A DNA stretch of 64,000 nucleotides from Paracentrotus lividus (lineage: Eukaryota; Echinodermata; Echinoidea; Camarodonta; Echinidae): positions 22,031,206 to 22,095,205 of the forward strand of contig CALNVZ010003433.1 in the NCBI GenBank assembly GCA_940671915.1, given 5' to 3'. Made by a program: the position numbers and the translations under genes. Positions 11,224 through 23,912 of this stretch are shown in pieces (the stretch's first letter is position 1; each line of letters opens with the position of its first letter). Under the pieces are notes generated by a model. That model was not told the origin of the DNA, ran no database searches, and saw nothing but the letters and a program-made list of their open reading frames with translations.

Positions 11224-13150
11224 ATAATAATAATAATTATCAAAATGATAATAATCACCAAAAAAACAAAAACACGTTCAGAGCCCTCCAGAATGTTTCC
11301 TGAAAGTTTGCATGTACGACTAAAATCTGATTGTCGACCAATATTTGTTAATGACATGCTCAAAGCTAAATTAAATCATAAATAAATATTTTAAGAAGGG
11401 TTCACGTGCCAATGACCTTTGAGTAGCAGACCAATTGAGACGCGTGACGTCAGAACTAACGCCATCTTTCTATAGCTTTCAATTATCCATCTAACCGTTT
11501 AACCCATTGAATATGGAAACTGCGTGGTTCCTATGTAAGCGTGTGAAGATGAGAATTGTCAGTAGTGAATGGGGTAGAGAATGAGGTATAACGTGTTTTA
11601 TCTCGATGTATCGATGGATGAAGAAGAAATCGGAAAGGTCTGAAGCATCCGAACACCGATTGATGCCTTTCCTGCGTTTCGCTATTTCTCGACTAACTTG
11701 ACATCTATCACTGATAGCTGGACACTCCTTGTCCCTTGGCAGACGACGAATCATGTAAATGACCACGATATCTAAAGTAAGGGGCATCGACTCACATAAA
11801 CACATAAACACATTGTTCAGAATGGAAGCTATACGAGCAAAAATGATATTTTAAAACATAATTCTTAACCCCCCCCAAAAAAAAATAAAAAAAAAAATAA
11901 ATAAAAAATAAATAAATAAATAAAAAATAAAATAAATAAATAAACATCTGTCTTTCTTTGGTTGTTAAAAGGAAAGGGATACAAAAATGGGGGGGGGGGG
12001 CTGCCCACTACAAACATCCTAATGACAGAAAATACCATATGAGAAAAAATCGGTATGAGAATCCTCGGCCTCGTGAACCCTCCGTCCCCCAAAATGAAAG
12101 CGTGTCATGACATATTCCTCAATATCTTACGACCGGTTCCTAAGCGAAAACTTACATTAATATCATTATTTAATTTTGATGCGGCACTGTCATATACAAC
12201 GGTATATGTTGAAAATATTTGGATCAAATTCCAAATGAATCCATCACTCAGCACAATGACGGTACAACCTCATGAATTTCGGTCAGGAAGGAAAAAATAA
12301 GAGGCCAAGAATGTTCTGAATTACAAGCATATTATAAAGCTTTAAAGATCACGGTTTAGGTCGTTTTCATTGTTTCAGATGATCCTACGAGGATGACGTC
12401 TTTTAATATCACAAGGAAGTCGTCCGATTAGCGGAACAAGTCTCTTCAGAAGTTGGTTTAGGTCGCGATAATACCCGGTTATGATGAGGCATAAATATGA
12501 TGATGCGGCTTCTGTTTTCACGAGGAAAAAACTGGAGTATTGGAGCAGTGGGAGGGGAAAAGAGGTTAGGTTTCGCTTAACTTGGCTAGACCCTCAGTTT
12601 GTCAATGTAAGAGCAAAAAGGGGGCAGTTAAAACATATTAATGCCATTTTGTTTCTGAAGAGAAACAATCAATGACGTTCATACTTGAGACACATTTTGA
12701 ACCAGTATGCATCTATACAAAGCAACCATTTACAAAAATACATTTGGATGCTAATGATCTAATCTGGGTATTTTTAACCATAGTTAGAAAGTGATTGGCA
12801 GTCTATAATAATGTCTTTTTTATGTCTCTGCTCTCCTCTGTTTCCAATGTTTCTCACATTAAATTTCCTTTATTTAATCGTTTCTCCTCTTTATTCTTAT
12901 TCTCAATCCATCTTGTGAATAAAAAGAGTTATCACAAACATATATGTCTAGCACCCTTTCCAATCAATGACCCCGCGGTATATTATGAAGTTAAAGAGTT
13001 AACAAAACCCCTTATTGACGATTTACAGAACTCGTTTATATCATGAAATAGCACAAATTGTGTCCTAATTAAATATTTGTTAGATTATCCCACTTAATGT
13101 ATCATGGTGGCAACATGTAGATATGTAGATTTGAATTATTAAACTGACAT
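9690..13150. other. Gene-poor stretch with low-complexity tracts
   Basis: No gene was found on either strand. It holds G runs near 10555-10580, the 94-bp A run at 11129-11222, an A/T-rich AAATA-type tract at 11872-11945 and a G run at 11990-12000. Open frames here are short and lack splice context. Confidence 0.5.
11129..11222 (+). repeat. 94-bp uninterrupted poly(A)
   Basis: The run of A follows GATAATTAGT and is followed by CATAATAATAATAATTATC. It may be the tail of a retroposed transcript on the plus strand, but I see no recognisable retrotransposon body directly upstream. A homopolymer of this length may also be mis-sized in the assembly. Confidence 0.85.
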
Positions 13151-13159
13151 AATTATCGT

Positions 13160-14868
13160 GTATTTAAAACGTATTTCAATACAGTGTTGTGAACGTAAAC
13201 ATGGTAAAGGAAACATTTTACGAGTTCTGTAAATGAAACATTTACAACAGATAACGGAATTTAGGATTAATAAAAATATACATGTATATATACGGAGTTT
13301 TATCATAAAGTATCAACAAGTGCTTTATATAAATGTATAAATCTTATTAATATAATTAATATTATCGTTATCATTACAATTATCATTATAATTATATATA
13401 ATGTCTAGAAGTATTATATTACGTAAAGGCCTCGTGAAAGAAATTATGTTGAAAAGCTAGGTAATCATCACCACACAATAATATATGTGTTGTCCTGACA
13501 TAATTATGCTGACATAATTATACTCATGAAACGAGAACAATCAAAGTGCATTATGATAACCTGTACTTCCAACGTAAAGAATAAAAGAACAGTACAAATT
13601 AAACTAACATTGCAAGTGCTGACAAATTGAATATGTCCACAAGCAATCAAACATTCCACCAAACGTTAGTTAAGCAAATAATTTGCTCTTTCCAACTTCT
13701 TCTTTAAAAAGTCATATGAATAGCCGATATTGGGTCATAATATTCATAAGGGAATAGCCTAATTGAAAGTGATGTCGAACAACCGGTAACAACAAAGCGA
13801 ATTGAACCCGAAATGGACATGGACTCGTGTATACTGCAAAGTACAATTGTTGACATTCCTCTGGCGGAAAATGTTTGAATTTGCTGATTTCTGGTGAAAG
13901 GATATTGAATTTGAAAGATGGGGGTGAAAGCAACGAACTCGAATAGGATCCCTTAGTTGCCTCAGATGTTAGTTCTCTTATAATGAGGGTGTTTGTGCAG
14001 CTAATTGCCTCATGTCAACTATTCTCCTATTCAGAAAAATGGCCGTGAAATTATCGCGGTTCTGACGAGACAATGAAAGGAATATTTTTGTTGTACAGTG
14101 TACCTAGCTAGCTCGGGACATTTTATTCACTTACAAACCGAAACATATTATGTAGAGCGTCAACCACTCGTTTTATGTACAAAACCTGTTTAATAAAGGT
14201 AACACCAATGGGAAGTGGGGCACAAGTTTGCTTTTTTGTGTGTGGGTTGTTCCAATATTTTGCTTTATCGTGTTAAAAGCTTTCATTCGAGGGTTTTTGT
14301 ACAAAGTTCTATGACCAGTCCCACATGAGTCGCTAAAAGTTGAAATTTGTAGATTTACCGTACATGGTGAATTTAGTATTGAAACTTTTGTCTTCTTGTT
14401 CTACTTCTTCAATCCCCCCCCCCTCTCTCTCTCTCTTTATATATTTATCGCTCCAACACCCTCTTTCATCTGTTTTCGTGTACATAAATTGCAAAAGTTC
14501 AACGGCCTGTGTTGTATTTTCAGTTAAATCTTAGTAAAATAAAATTAACAATCAATTAACAAGTATTATGACGAAAACACTTCATTTAAACGATTTCAAT
14601 ATCTTAACATGCAGCATCTTATTCCTTAAAATTCCTTTTTATTAGTAACTGTTCATATTAAAAAACACAAAAATTAAACACTACACAAATTCCGTATCAA
14701 GACAACTACCCCATGGACAATTACCCCAAGGCAACTACCCCCAGAAATGAAAAATGAAAATGAAAATGCTCCAAATTTTATTGTCGGGAAAGGATATTTA
14801 TTTTGCCCCTTTTCTCGTGGGCCAGGCAGCCGCTGAGCAGCGCCAGAAGGACGTCGCTCTATCCCCCT
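13160..14868 (+). repeat. Long direct duplication, copy 1
   Basis: It starts at the GTATTTAAAACGTATTTCAA region and ends in a truncated copy of the SINE body (GTCGGGAAAGG...CCCCCTCTTA). It matches 14884-16645 throughout, with scattered single-base indels, mostly in homopolymers. It has no credible gene. It could be a real tandem duplication or two haplotypes placed in series. Confidence 0.85.
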
Positions 14869-14883
14869 CTTAGAGAGAGATTA

Positions 14884-16645
14884 TTTAAAACGTAATTTCA
14901 ATACAGTGTTGTGAACGTAAACATGGTAAAGGAAACATTTTACGAGTTCTGTAAATGAAACATTTACAACAGATAACGGAATTTAGGATTAATAAAAATA
15001 TACATGTATATATACGGAGTTTTATCATAAAGTATCAACAAGTGCTTTATATAATGTATAAACTTATTAATATAATTAATATTATCGTTATCATTCACAA
15101 TTCATTATAATTATATATAATGTCTAGAAGTATTATATTACGTAAAGGCCTCGTGAAAGAATTATGTTGAAAAGCTAGGTAATCATCACCACACAATAAT
15201 ATATGTGTTGTCCTGACATAATTATGCTGACATAATTATACTCATGAAACGAGAACAATCAAGTGCATTATGATAACCTGTACTTCCAACGTAAGAATAA
15301 AGAACAGTCACAATTAAACTAACATTGCAAGTGCTGACAAATTGAATATGTCCACAAGCAATCAAACATTCCACCAAACGTTAGTTAAGCAAATAATTTG
15401 CTCTTTCCAACTTCTTCTTTAAAAAGTCATATGAATAGCCGATATGGGTCATAATATTCATAAGGGAATAGCCTAATTGAAAGTGATGTCGAACAACCGG
15501 TAACAACAAAGCGAATTGACCCGAAATGGACATGGACTCGTGTATACTGCAAGTACAATTGTGACATTCTCTGGCGGAAAATGTTTGAATTTGCTGATTT
15601 CTGGTGAAAGGATATTGATTTGAAAGATGGGGGTGAAAGCAAGAACTCGAATAGGATCCCTTAGTTGCCTCAGATGTTAGTTTCTCTATACTGAGGGTGT
15701 TTGTGCAGCTAATTGCCTCATGTCAACTATTCTCCTATTCAGAAAAATGGCCGTGAAATTATCGCGGTTCTGACGAGACAATGAAAGGAATATTTTTGTT
15801 GTACAGTGTACCTAGCTAGCTCGGGACATTTTATTCACTTACAAACCGAAACATATTATGTAGAGCGTCACACTCGTTTTATGTACAAAACCTGTTTAAT
15901 AAAGGTAACACCAATGGAAGTGGGGCACAAGTTTGCTTTTTTGTGTGTGGTTGTTCCATATTTTGCTTTATCGTGTTAAAAGCTTTCATTCGAGGGTTTT
16001 TGTACAAAGTTCTATGACCAGTCCCACATGAGTCGCTAAAAGTTGAAATTGTAGATTTACCGTACATGGTGAATTTAGTATTGAAATTTTGTCTTCTTGT
16101 TCTACTTCTTCAATCCCACCCCCCCCCCCCTCTCTCTCTTTATATATTTACCGCTCCAACACCCTCTTTCATCTGTTTTCGTGTACATAAATTGCAAAAG
16201 TTCAACGCCTGTATTGTATTTTCAGTTAAATTTAGTAAAATAAAATTAACAATCAATTAACAAGGTATTATGACGNNNNNNNNNNNNNNNNNNNNNNNNN
16301 AAAACACTTTATATTCACGATTTCAATATCTTAACATGCAGCATCTTATTCCTTGAAAAGCTTTCGTTCTTTTAATTAGTAACTGTTCATATTAAAAAAA
16401 GTGTGAAGCAATGTAAATATCATGTCGCCAGGAAAAGATAATTTTTCAATCATACACTACACAAATTCCGTTTCAAGACAACTACCCCCTGGACAATTAC
16501 CCCAAGGCAACTACTCCCAGAAATGAAAAATGAAAATGAAAATGAAAATGCTCCAAATTTTATTGTCGGGAAAAATTTTGCCCCTTTTCTCTTGGTCCCG
16601 GCAGCCGCTGAGCAGCGCTAGAAGGACGTCGCTCTATCCCCCTCT
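14884..16645 (+). repeat. Long direct duplication, copy 2
   Basis: Partner of 13160-14868. It carries the 25-N gap and, near 16396-16455, about 50 bp absent from copy 1. It continues into the complete SINE, whereas copy 1 ends inside the SINE body. The breakpoint of copy 1 lies at the CTCTTAGAGAGAG junction. Confidence 0.85.
16276..16300. other. Assembly gap (25 N)
   Basis: A run of 25 N falls inside the second duplication copy. The same point in copy 1 reads straight through (TATTATGACG then AAAACACTT), so nothing need be missing. Confidence 0.99.
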
Positions 16646-16770
16646 TGTTGAACGCCAAACAGGGAAGCAGCGACAACCATTTTTTAACGTCTTTTTGTAT
16701 GACGCGGCCAGGGCTCGAACCCATGACCTCCCGATTATGAGGCGGACACTCTATCCACCGAGCCAACACA
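16555..16770 (-). mobile_element. tRNA-derived SINE (minus strand)
   Basis: Read on the minus strand, a tRNA-like head (about 16765-16690) has an A-box-like TGGCTCGGTGGATAGAGTG and a perfect B box GGTTCGAGCCC. These internal promoter elements drive RNA polymerase III in tRNA genes and SINEs. A CTCATAA sequence stands where an anticodon loop would lie, but its flanks pair poorly, so it is not a working tRNA gene. The body continues to about 16555. The same body, truncated, occurs at 14790-14868. A short TTAGGG tract adjoins the head. Confidence 0.75.
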
Positions 16771-16774
16771 TCGG

Positions 16775-16793
16775 TTAGGGTTAGGGTTAAGGC
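16775..16793 (+). repeat. Short telomere-like TTAGGG tract
   Basis: GGTTAGGGTTAGGGTTAAGG contains about two and a half units of the animal telomere repeat. It adjoins the tRNA-like head of the SINE. It is too short to mark a chromosome end. Confidence 0.6.
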
Positions 16794-16799
16794 TAAGTG

Positions 16800-18240
16800 T
16801 AGAGCTCGGGGTAGAATTTGGCGGGGGTAGTTGTCCGGAGGTAATGTTTGTCATGGGAGAAGTTGTCCTAGATCCCACAAATTCAAAGTTAGAGCATGAT
16901 CTGATTTGTCACAACTGAACGTATGAAGCCCTGGAGAACACTACTATATATCGTCAGATCATGCTTGTACAATGGAGAAGTTATATAATCCAGAAAGAAA
17001 AGAGTACATCGTCTTATGGATTTATTCAAGGCTTTCAATTGTCTTCAAATCGTAATCATTGAACTCTAAGCTCACACACGTTGAGTTTGACCACAAACAT
17101 GGCATTGATATAATACAATGATATATGTAAACAGGCATTCGTCAACTTTCCACTTCTTATAGGCCCTACTGTATAATTTGAGGCCGCCATCCACTTCACG
17201 CTCCCTGAATCATGTGAATAGCAAAAGGTGTCCACGATAAAATGGAATTTCCCCTCCTACCTATGCCAATTGACCTCACCTGGGATGAGAGTGGCAAGTG
17301 CAAACTTATTTCTTAAAAGTGGTTGGGATTCGAACCGCGTATACAGAACAGTAAGCAACTCGCACATACTCAGACCAGGGAATACGTCCCTGCTCAGAAG
17401 TGTAGCCATGGTAAAAAAATAATTAAACCAATTAATGAGAGCTTAAGGAAAACGGTCAAATATATTATTTCCAGGACTGTATAGGGCCAGTTGACATAAT
17501 AGGAAAACAGGGTGATGGCTTGATTATTTAAATCAAACGATACTACACTCGATAAAACCACAACATCTCGCTCTAGATTCAGTTTGAATGATGAGGTTTG
17601 AGATCAAAAGACCGTTTTTTTACGATTTTGTTTGTGGCTTTCCGATGAAAAAACACCATAGAGTTTACATGTACCTTGCTCATGTTTTTATCGCCTGTGT
17701 ATATTAAACAGGCGATGAGTGAGCTGCTTGTTTTTAAAAAACATCTTGAAGTTTTAATTTTTGCATTATTGCTTGCTGATTATACTCTGTATGAAATATT
17801 CCATGTTGGGAGTGTTGTGTATTAATATTTTACATATAAATGAGTTGACACATTTAACGCATACTTTTGAATGTTACGCGATAGAAATGTGCTCGCTTCA
17901 TTTGTAATAAATCAATGTCTTCCAATATTCGTTTACAAACCAAGTTGGTTTATTATCAACAAAGTTTATTGAGCATAGTCGTTTAGAAAAAAAAACACGG
18001 TATTTCTAATAATTGTTAGGCTTACATCTTTGATATTTTGAATTGTTTTAAATACTCATAATAAATGGTAACTACTATAAAACGATACGTGTAACTCGAC
18101 TTCAGAACAGACTCCTTCTTTCTGTACTAGATTTACTTATATAAAAAGTAATAAATGAAAGTAGCATTTCCCATCCGTCATGAACTTGCCTTTCTAGAAT
18201 GACGAGTATTTTTTTTCGTTGTTTCTATTATGATTTCTTA
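16800..18240. other. Non-genic stretch with a tRNA-like B box
   Basis: I see no gene. On the minus strand near 17325-17340, GCGGTTCGAATCCCA contains a perfect polymerase III B box, but no good A box or cloverleaf surrounds it. It is probably a decayed SINE or tRNA pseudogene. The rest is AT-rich. Confidence 0.4.
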
Positions 18241-18321
18241 AATTACTCGTTTGAAAGTACAAACTTTATAATCTGAATTATAAAGAGATATAGAGAGATA
18301 ATTGACAAGAGGAAAATAAAT

Positions 18322-18324
<3 letters not shown>

Positions 18325-18393
<69 letters not shown>
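18325..18393. repeat. (GA)n microsatellite
   Basis: A nearly pure GA repeat with two interruptions lies just inside the intron after the 18407-18851 exon (CT on the coding strand). It lies where splice-donor context and intron structure could be affected by length changes. Confidence 0.95.
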
Positions 18394-18406
18394 TGGGGTG
18401 ACTTAC

Positions 18407-18851
18407 TCTTGACTGGCATGTAACTCCTGACAGTGTTTCCTTTTCCATCCATAAACTCATCGTCCTCCGATATCTCCTTCAGCATCTTCACCACCCTCTT
18501 CGGCACCGTGCTCCCTTCCAGCTTCCTAAACATCTCCTCTTCAATTGCGATCTCTTCATCCATCTCGATGAACTCGTCATCAGCCTCACCGTCGTCGAGT
18601 TCGAAATCATCCTCATCATCTTCGTCATCGTCGACCGTCGACGGGTCGTGATGGACCTGGGTCTCGACGTCGAAAGGTCCGGTGCGATCTCTGTCTGGTA
18701 TTCCAACTTGGCGCGTATGATCCGGGTTAGGGTCCTCTCGCACTCGTTCGGACGCCGACGACGACGGGTTGACGACGGGGTTCGCTGACATCGTCGCAAA
18801 GAGCAGCCCGAATATTAAAATCCAAAGCGAAATCGTCCTTTGAGACGACAT
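18407..18851 (-). CDS. First coding exon of a secreted acidic protein, TGF-beta-prodomain-like
   Basis: The minus-strand exon encodes 148 residues plus one base, then a consensus donor (AAGA|GTAAGT). Residues 1 to about 23 (MSSQRTISLWILIFGLLFAT...) form a signal peptide. An upstream in-frame Met exists, but this start places the hydrophobic core correctly. Residues ~73-107 are very acidic. The exon ends with VPKRVVKMLKEI followed by GNTVRSYMPV. In TGF-beta family ligands the prodomain start has a P..(M/V)..LY-like helix followed by NTVRSF or similar, and in BMP9/10-type genes exon 1 ends just after it. The assignment rests on that resemblance only. No second exon with the cysteine-knot domain was found to the left, so the gene is partial or runs out of the window. 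A (GA)n tract begins 14 bp past the exon. Confidence 0.5.
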
Positions 18852-19149
18852 CGTAATGTAATGTATCTCCCTAATACTAATAAATGAATCAAACAAAAGT
18901 ACACGGCTAATGAAGAACTTTAAAACCCACTAAAGTCCAACATCAATGTTTGAGGTACTATCTTCTTTGACAACCTTAGCAGAGCAGGTTCTAGAGGGAT
19001 GTGTCGGAGTGAGTAGCGCTGAACGAACAATCCGTCTCCAATCCAACGCACCGCCACTATCAATTCATATCATATCACGTCAAACTGAAATTGTTTGCGT
19101 TTTTATTATCCCAGCGGCAGCACGGAAGAGCCTGTCCCAAAGACAGGTA

Positions 19150-19296
19150 ATTCACTCCCTCCTATTCCGCCCTCTCTCTCCCTTTATCTGTCTCTCTCGC
19201 AATCTTTTTGGTGTCTCTCTCTTCTATCTATCTCTCTCGTTTTTCTCAATCTGTATCTGTCTGTCTGTCTATAGATCCCTCTTTTCTGTGTCTTTC

Positions 19297-19331
<35 letters not shown>

Positions 19332-19337
19332 GTCCTT

Positions 19338-19388
<51 letters not shown>

Positions 19389-19555
19389 CTATTATATCAT
19401 GTTGTATGTCTAGGCCTTTTTGATCACCCTTGATCTAGTTTCATCTATCTGTCTACCTCTCGTCTTTATCCTCTCTCTCTCTATCTCTCACACACACACA
19501 TACACACACACACACACAACACACACACACACACACACACACTAACACACACAAC
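19150..19555. repeat. CT- and CA-microsatellite cluster
   Basis: It is a pyrimidine-rich tract with long CT runs at about 19302-19383, followed by CA runs at 19490-19555. The long serine/leucine-only open frames across it are repeat artefacts. Confidence 0.95.
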
Positions 19556-19759
19556 ACTCCCCTGTCTTTATTTTCATGTTTCTGTATTTTAGCGTATAAT
19601 TCCCCTCTCTCTCCCTCCCTTTCTTCATGACTACCCGTCTTTCTATAAAATACTCTACATATCTATTGATTTTGTTTCCATCTTCCCTTCTCTTGTTCAC
19701 CCTCTCATTCCTTCTCCATCTCTCTCTCTTCTTCTCTCTCCTCACTCATTCAAATTTTC

Positions 19760-22450
19760 TGATTCGAATGAAAAATGACCGTGCTTTCGACCCACCACGT
19801 TGTGATATACCACAGAGGGTGACAAGGGAATATACAAAGCAAACTTTTCTTCTCTTTAGGTCGCTCCAATGGATCACTTTTGTTAGGGAGTCACAGTATT
19901 ATGCAGATATGAGATTGATAAGCATCCATTCATTGGCGGATTTGGGCATATTTTGGTATTATCTCATCCGTTCTATATTTCGTTTGAAGCGAAGCACGCC
20001 CGCCCTGGGCAAAAAAATACATTATGATGTAGGCTCATACTTTGCGCCAATTAAAAATTATGTACATGATTTAAGCATCATTCTAAAGTATCAAAAATTC
20101 CTGATGGAAAGGGTAATATTTAATAATTCAGCGTCATCCGTTTATTTATTTTTTTTGAAAAAGGAAATAAATATGAGCGCTTAGAAACACCAGACATGAA
20201 GCTCTCTATATATAGATACAATTATCATCATCATCATTAGTGTACCTTACACAGAAACTTTACTTTCAACTGCCTGCATTTTATTCAAATTAATAAAAGG
20301 TTTCTGACGGTACAATTATTTTTAACTTGGTGAAAAACCAATATATTTGTGAGATATTCTGGATGGCAGTTTTGAACCTCTTTCAAAGCTTTCGTATATT
20401 TTAATGCAATTCGCATATTTATCTCACTGGTCCAAAAAAAAAGAAGAAAGAAGATAAATGGTATATACAAACTATGTGTTAAAATGCAGCGGTATACGAG
20501 TGAGTCTGTGCATATTCTGATAAGCCTAATAGTGTCATCCTCTATCATTAAATCCCGGTCTGGTCAGGTAGACTACTCGATAGCCTTAAGACAAGGGGCT
20601 TCCCCTCTTTCTGTTTACTTTCCGAATGTAAATTTCCGTCTTCCTCTCTCTTTCGTTACTTTACACGACCATGAGAACATCCTTCCCGGGGTTTCTCCCG
20701 GGGTACCTGTCGCTGATAGAGGTGTAGCTCATGGATGTATACTCACGTACTCTCCAGTCTAGTCAGGCTCCATCCTGCTAGGGGTTGTCTGAGTTCATTT
20801 TAAGCAATATTATATAAAGCTTTTAAGACAGTTAAGTATATTTGTATATAGGTTAGAGTAAAATATATTTCATGTATTATGCGCTCCTACTCATTTTATT
20901 CAATCTTTCGTCTTCGTTGCAGAGACCTGAGAGCAGAAGAAACACAATTATTCCCGCCATGCCCTCCTGTCACCTGACATGCCTGAAGTTGACAGTAGGT
21001 CTGGCAAGTCCAAGTCCTTATATTTTAAGCCCAGTTTTTCTGCATCCACCTTCAACAGTGCCTTTAGTTGTGAAATTGATTTCTAAGAAAGGGTATTTTT
21101 ACTTCGAACTAACATCCCAATGCATAATAAAAAGTGATAATGTTTTCAAATTCAAATTAAGCTTGATGTTTCCAAATTCTAGTTCCGTTTTATTCAGTCC
21201 CATCAAAAAGTCCAAAGACTATTAAACAATAAGTAGAAATTTAAAAAATGAATACCTGAGAAAAAAAAAAAACTTTTTGAAAATGAGACAAATACATTTC
21301 ATTTCATTATTTCAAAGAGGCTATCCCTATTTAGCAAAAGCTGTTTTTCAAAAGGTTCTGTACATAATTGATTATGAAGAATCATCAACTTTATGTTACA
21401 TGTCTATTTTCATTTTTTTCAGTAGAAAACATTCGCCGCCTGGTAAAACGGTAAACCGCGCTAGGGCATCCTCCTCTCTGCTATGGCATCCATTCTGTTG
21501 AGGCATCCATACCTCGGTGATGTCACAAATACAGTTCAGAGAGGGCGTGTCACCTCCAATTATTATAAACATGTCATTACAAACATTGCAATGGGGAAAC
21601 CTTGTCAGGGGGATGCAAAAGAATTTCTCTTCTGGAATGGAACGCAGTAAACATATCTGGTATAGAGGACATCAGGAAACAGAAAAGGAGATTCTTTTGC
21701 CTTATCCCCTCCCCTTCCCCCTTTCTTTTTCTCCTCTTTGTCGTTTTCCTTATTTTTCTTTTGATATAAATGATGTACCTACTTTTCCATACTTTACTTA
21801 TACATTCCTTATTAATCTGTCTTCTCAAAGGAAGTATACAATGGTATAGGGCCCCCTGAAATCCTTTAAAAAAAAATCTACCTTTAAAAAGCAAGGAAAT
21901 AACATTTTGCGATAGTAGTTTATCATTGCTTATCGATTTGGGATGATCAATTATTTCGCACTTCTTCCACTAAGAAAAGCACATTTAACTGAAATTAGGG
22001 TTTTTCTGTTTGGCGGTATTTCTTATGGCATTTATTTAGAAAAATCACTCTTAAGGTTTCTTTGTATCTTTAATGTTCCCTCCTTGGTTAAACGCACACC
22101 AGCAATAGACAATTGATTTATTAAAAGTGCCCTGAATTTTACGTATTTTTGCTTTTAACAAGATGTTGGTATAAGATCTTGGATATTTATATGTAGGCCT
22201 ACTACCTGCGAGTATAAGGGGGTCAATGACGGTGACGTATTAAATATGATACATGATGGAGTGATGACACAACGAACGGGGATATAATTTATTTCTGTGT
22301 TAATGATATTCTATCATTTAACCCCTCGAACTAAAGGCGATGCATGTTCCCAGAAACTTTAAAGGGATGGATGGAGGGTTTACTACTGTTATTCTGCAGG
22401 AAAGATAAAGAATAAATAAATAAACACACTCAGTCCAAATTAAACCACAA
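19760..22450. other. Gene-poor stretch
   Basis: No coding gene is supported. The long plus-strand open frame at 19627-20184 starts in CT-rich repeat and shows no domain. Short A or T runs are present (21261-21272, 21868-21877). Confidence 0.45.
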
Positions 22451-22524
22451 CCTCTTTTGTGTTCGCTAAATTGTCACCCCATCATTACCATCAACATCGC
22501 TACCCTTAATTCTGTCGCCCCCAG

Positions 22525-22565
22525 CACCCCAATCACCACCACCTGCTCAATCACCACCACCACCT

Positions 22566-22614
<49 letters not shown>

Positions 22615-22780
22615 AAACAACACCACCAATATCACCATCACCTCCTTCATCACTGCCACTCACACCATGTACCACCATTACCATCACAACCATCACCAAC
22701 ATCACCTCCACCACCACAACCACCACCAACATCATAACCTCTGTCACCACCACCACCACCACCACCACCACTTCTTTCAC
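22525..22780. repeat. Compound AAC / ACC / CATCAC microsatellite
   Basis: (AAC)n at about 22566-22622 is followed by imperfect ACC and CATCACC repeats up to about 22775. The Asn- and His-rich frame across it is a by-product of the repeat. Confidence 0.95.
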
Positions 22781-23832
22781 CCCATATACAATTGTATACC
22801 ACTCCCAACCCTCTGTATAAAATTGGATGTTTTCAAAGACAGTAATGGCATAACTCCAATAGTTCTTCTTGCACTGGTATTCGACGCTAACGATTCCTAT
22901 TGACAGAGCACTGTCTTCGCGCCTGCAAATGAGCTAATTTGAGAAGACTTGTCACCGGTGTGTTTGTCTGAAAGGAAGGTTGTAGGAGACATATGTCTGA
23001 TTGATCGATGGATAGCATTCATATGGATATGTGTCCTAGCTGGTATCATCCACCTTCGCAAGGAATTTAGTAACCACCAATCGCGGTTATAGGGGCGAGC
23101 GTACATGCCCCCCCCCCCGAATTTTTTTTTTTTTGAGAAATAAGTGCCCCAAAAAGACACAAAATGGCCAGCTTGCCATGCACAAAATGTCCGGTTTTTT
23201 GTTAATACGAAGGGCTTTCTTTTACGGTTGAAGACCTACATTTTCCCACACATAACCCACATGCACTCCTACGGAGAAGTCTAACAAAATTAGAAATCGA
23301 GTGCCCCGGGCCATCTCCTCATGAAATTTTCAATCTGTGATTACCTTTTCCTTTTTGTTTGTCTCATTTTTTCCCCTTGTATCATGGTGTACCTGTAAAC
23401 CATTAGACCCTGTGTGTACAGAGGATTTGATAAAAAATAATCATTATAAATCATACCTCGACGCTTATTTTGGTGCAAAAAACACCCCACACAGAGTGAA
23501 CCTGATGCCAAATTCAGACACAAAATTGAGAACAATTAATTAGTTTTAGCGAGGTGCTGGCAACGTTGCGTTTGATTTATTAGGTAACCTTACATCGACC
23601 TCATGATCAAGTTAGTTGTCACATCAAATCAAGAACTAAAACGATAATGTTTTATTGCCATACAATGAGGTCATAATGACACGTTCAACAAATGGGTTAT
23701 GGGGGCGTTCAGTTGACGAACATGGACTCGCTTTTTTTTCCTGCAGAGTTTCCCATGCATCTGACTTACGAGGCATGCCTCAGTGCAGATTAGCAACTAA
23801 AAAATATCATGATCATACATGCAAAACTTGTA

Positions 23833-23912
23833 AAGTGCTGTGACTGGGATTCGATCCCTAAACCTTATGATCAATATTCTGAAGGCATGATATCTCAAAG
23901 ACCACAGCACTT
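23833..23912 (-). repeat. tRNA-like inverted-end element
   Basis: The two ends are 10-bp inverted repeats (AAGTGCTGTG and CACAGCACTT). Read on the minus strand they would make an acceptor-like stem. Inside is GGGATCGAATCCC, close to a B box. The middle does not make a normal D arm or seven-base anticodon loop, so this is at best a tRNA pseudogene or SINE head. Confidence 0.4.

Noticed and set aside
11491..11811. Possible second exon for the TGF-beta-like protein
   Set aside because: The frame has no cysteine-knot spacing or propeptide motif and no good acceptor.
18946..19413. 155-codon frame upstream of the secreted-protein exon
   Set aside because: Half of it is CT repeat and the rest lacks any recognisable domain; it lies in the probable promoter side of the minus-strand exon.
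19627..20184. 185-codon plus-strand open frame
   Set aside because: It starts in CT-rich repeat, shows no domain and has no splice or codon support.
22457..22903. 148-codon Asn/His-rich open frame
   Set aside because: It is the translation of AAC and CACC microsatellites.
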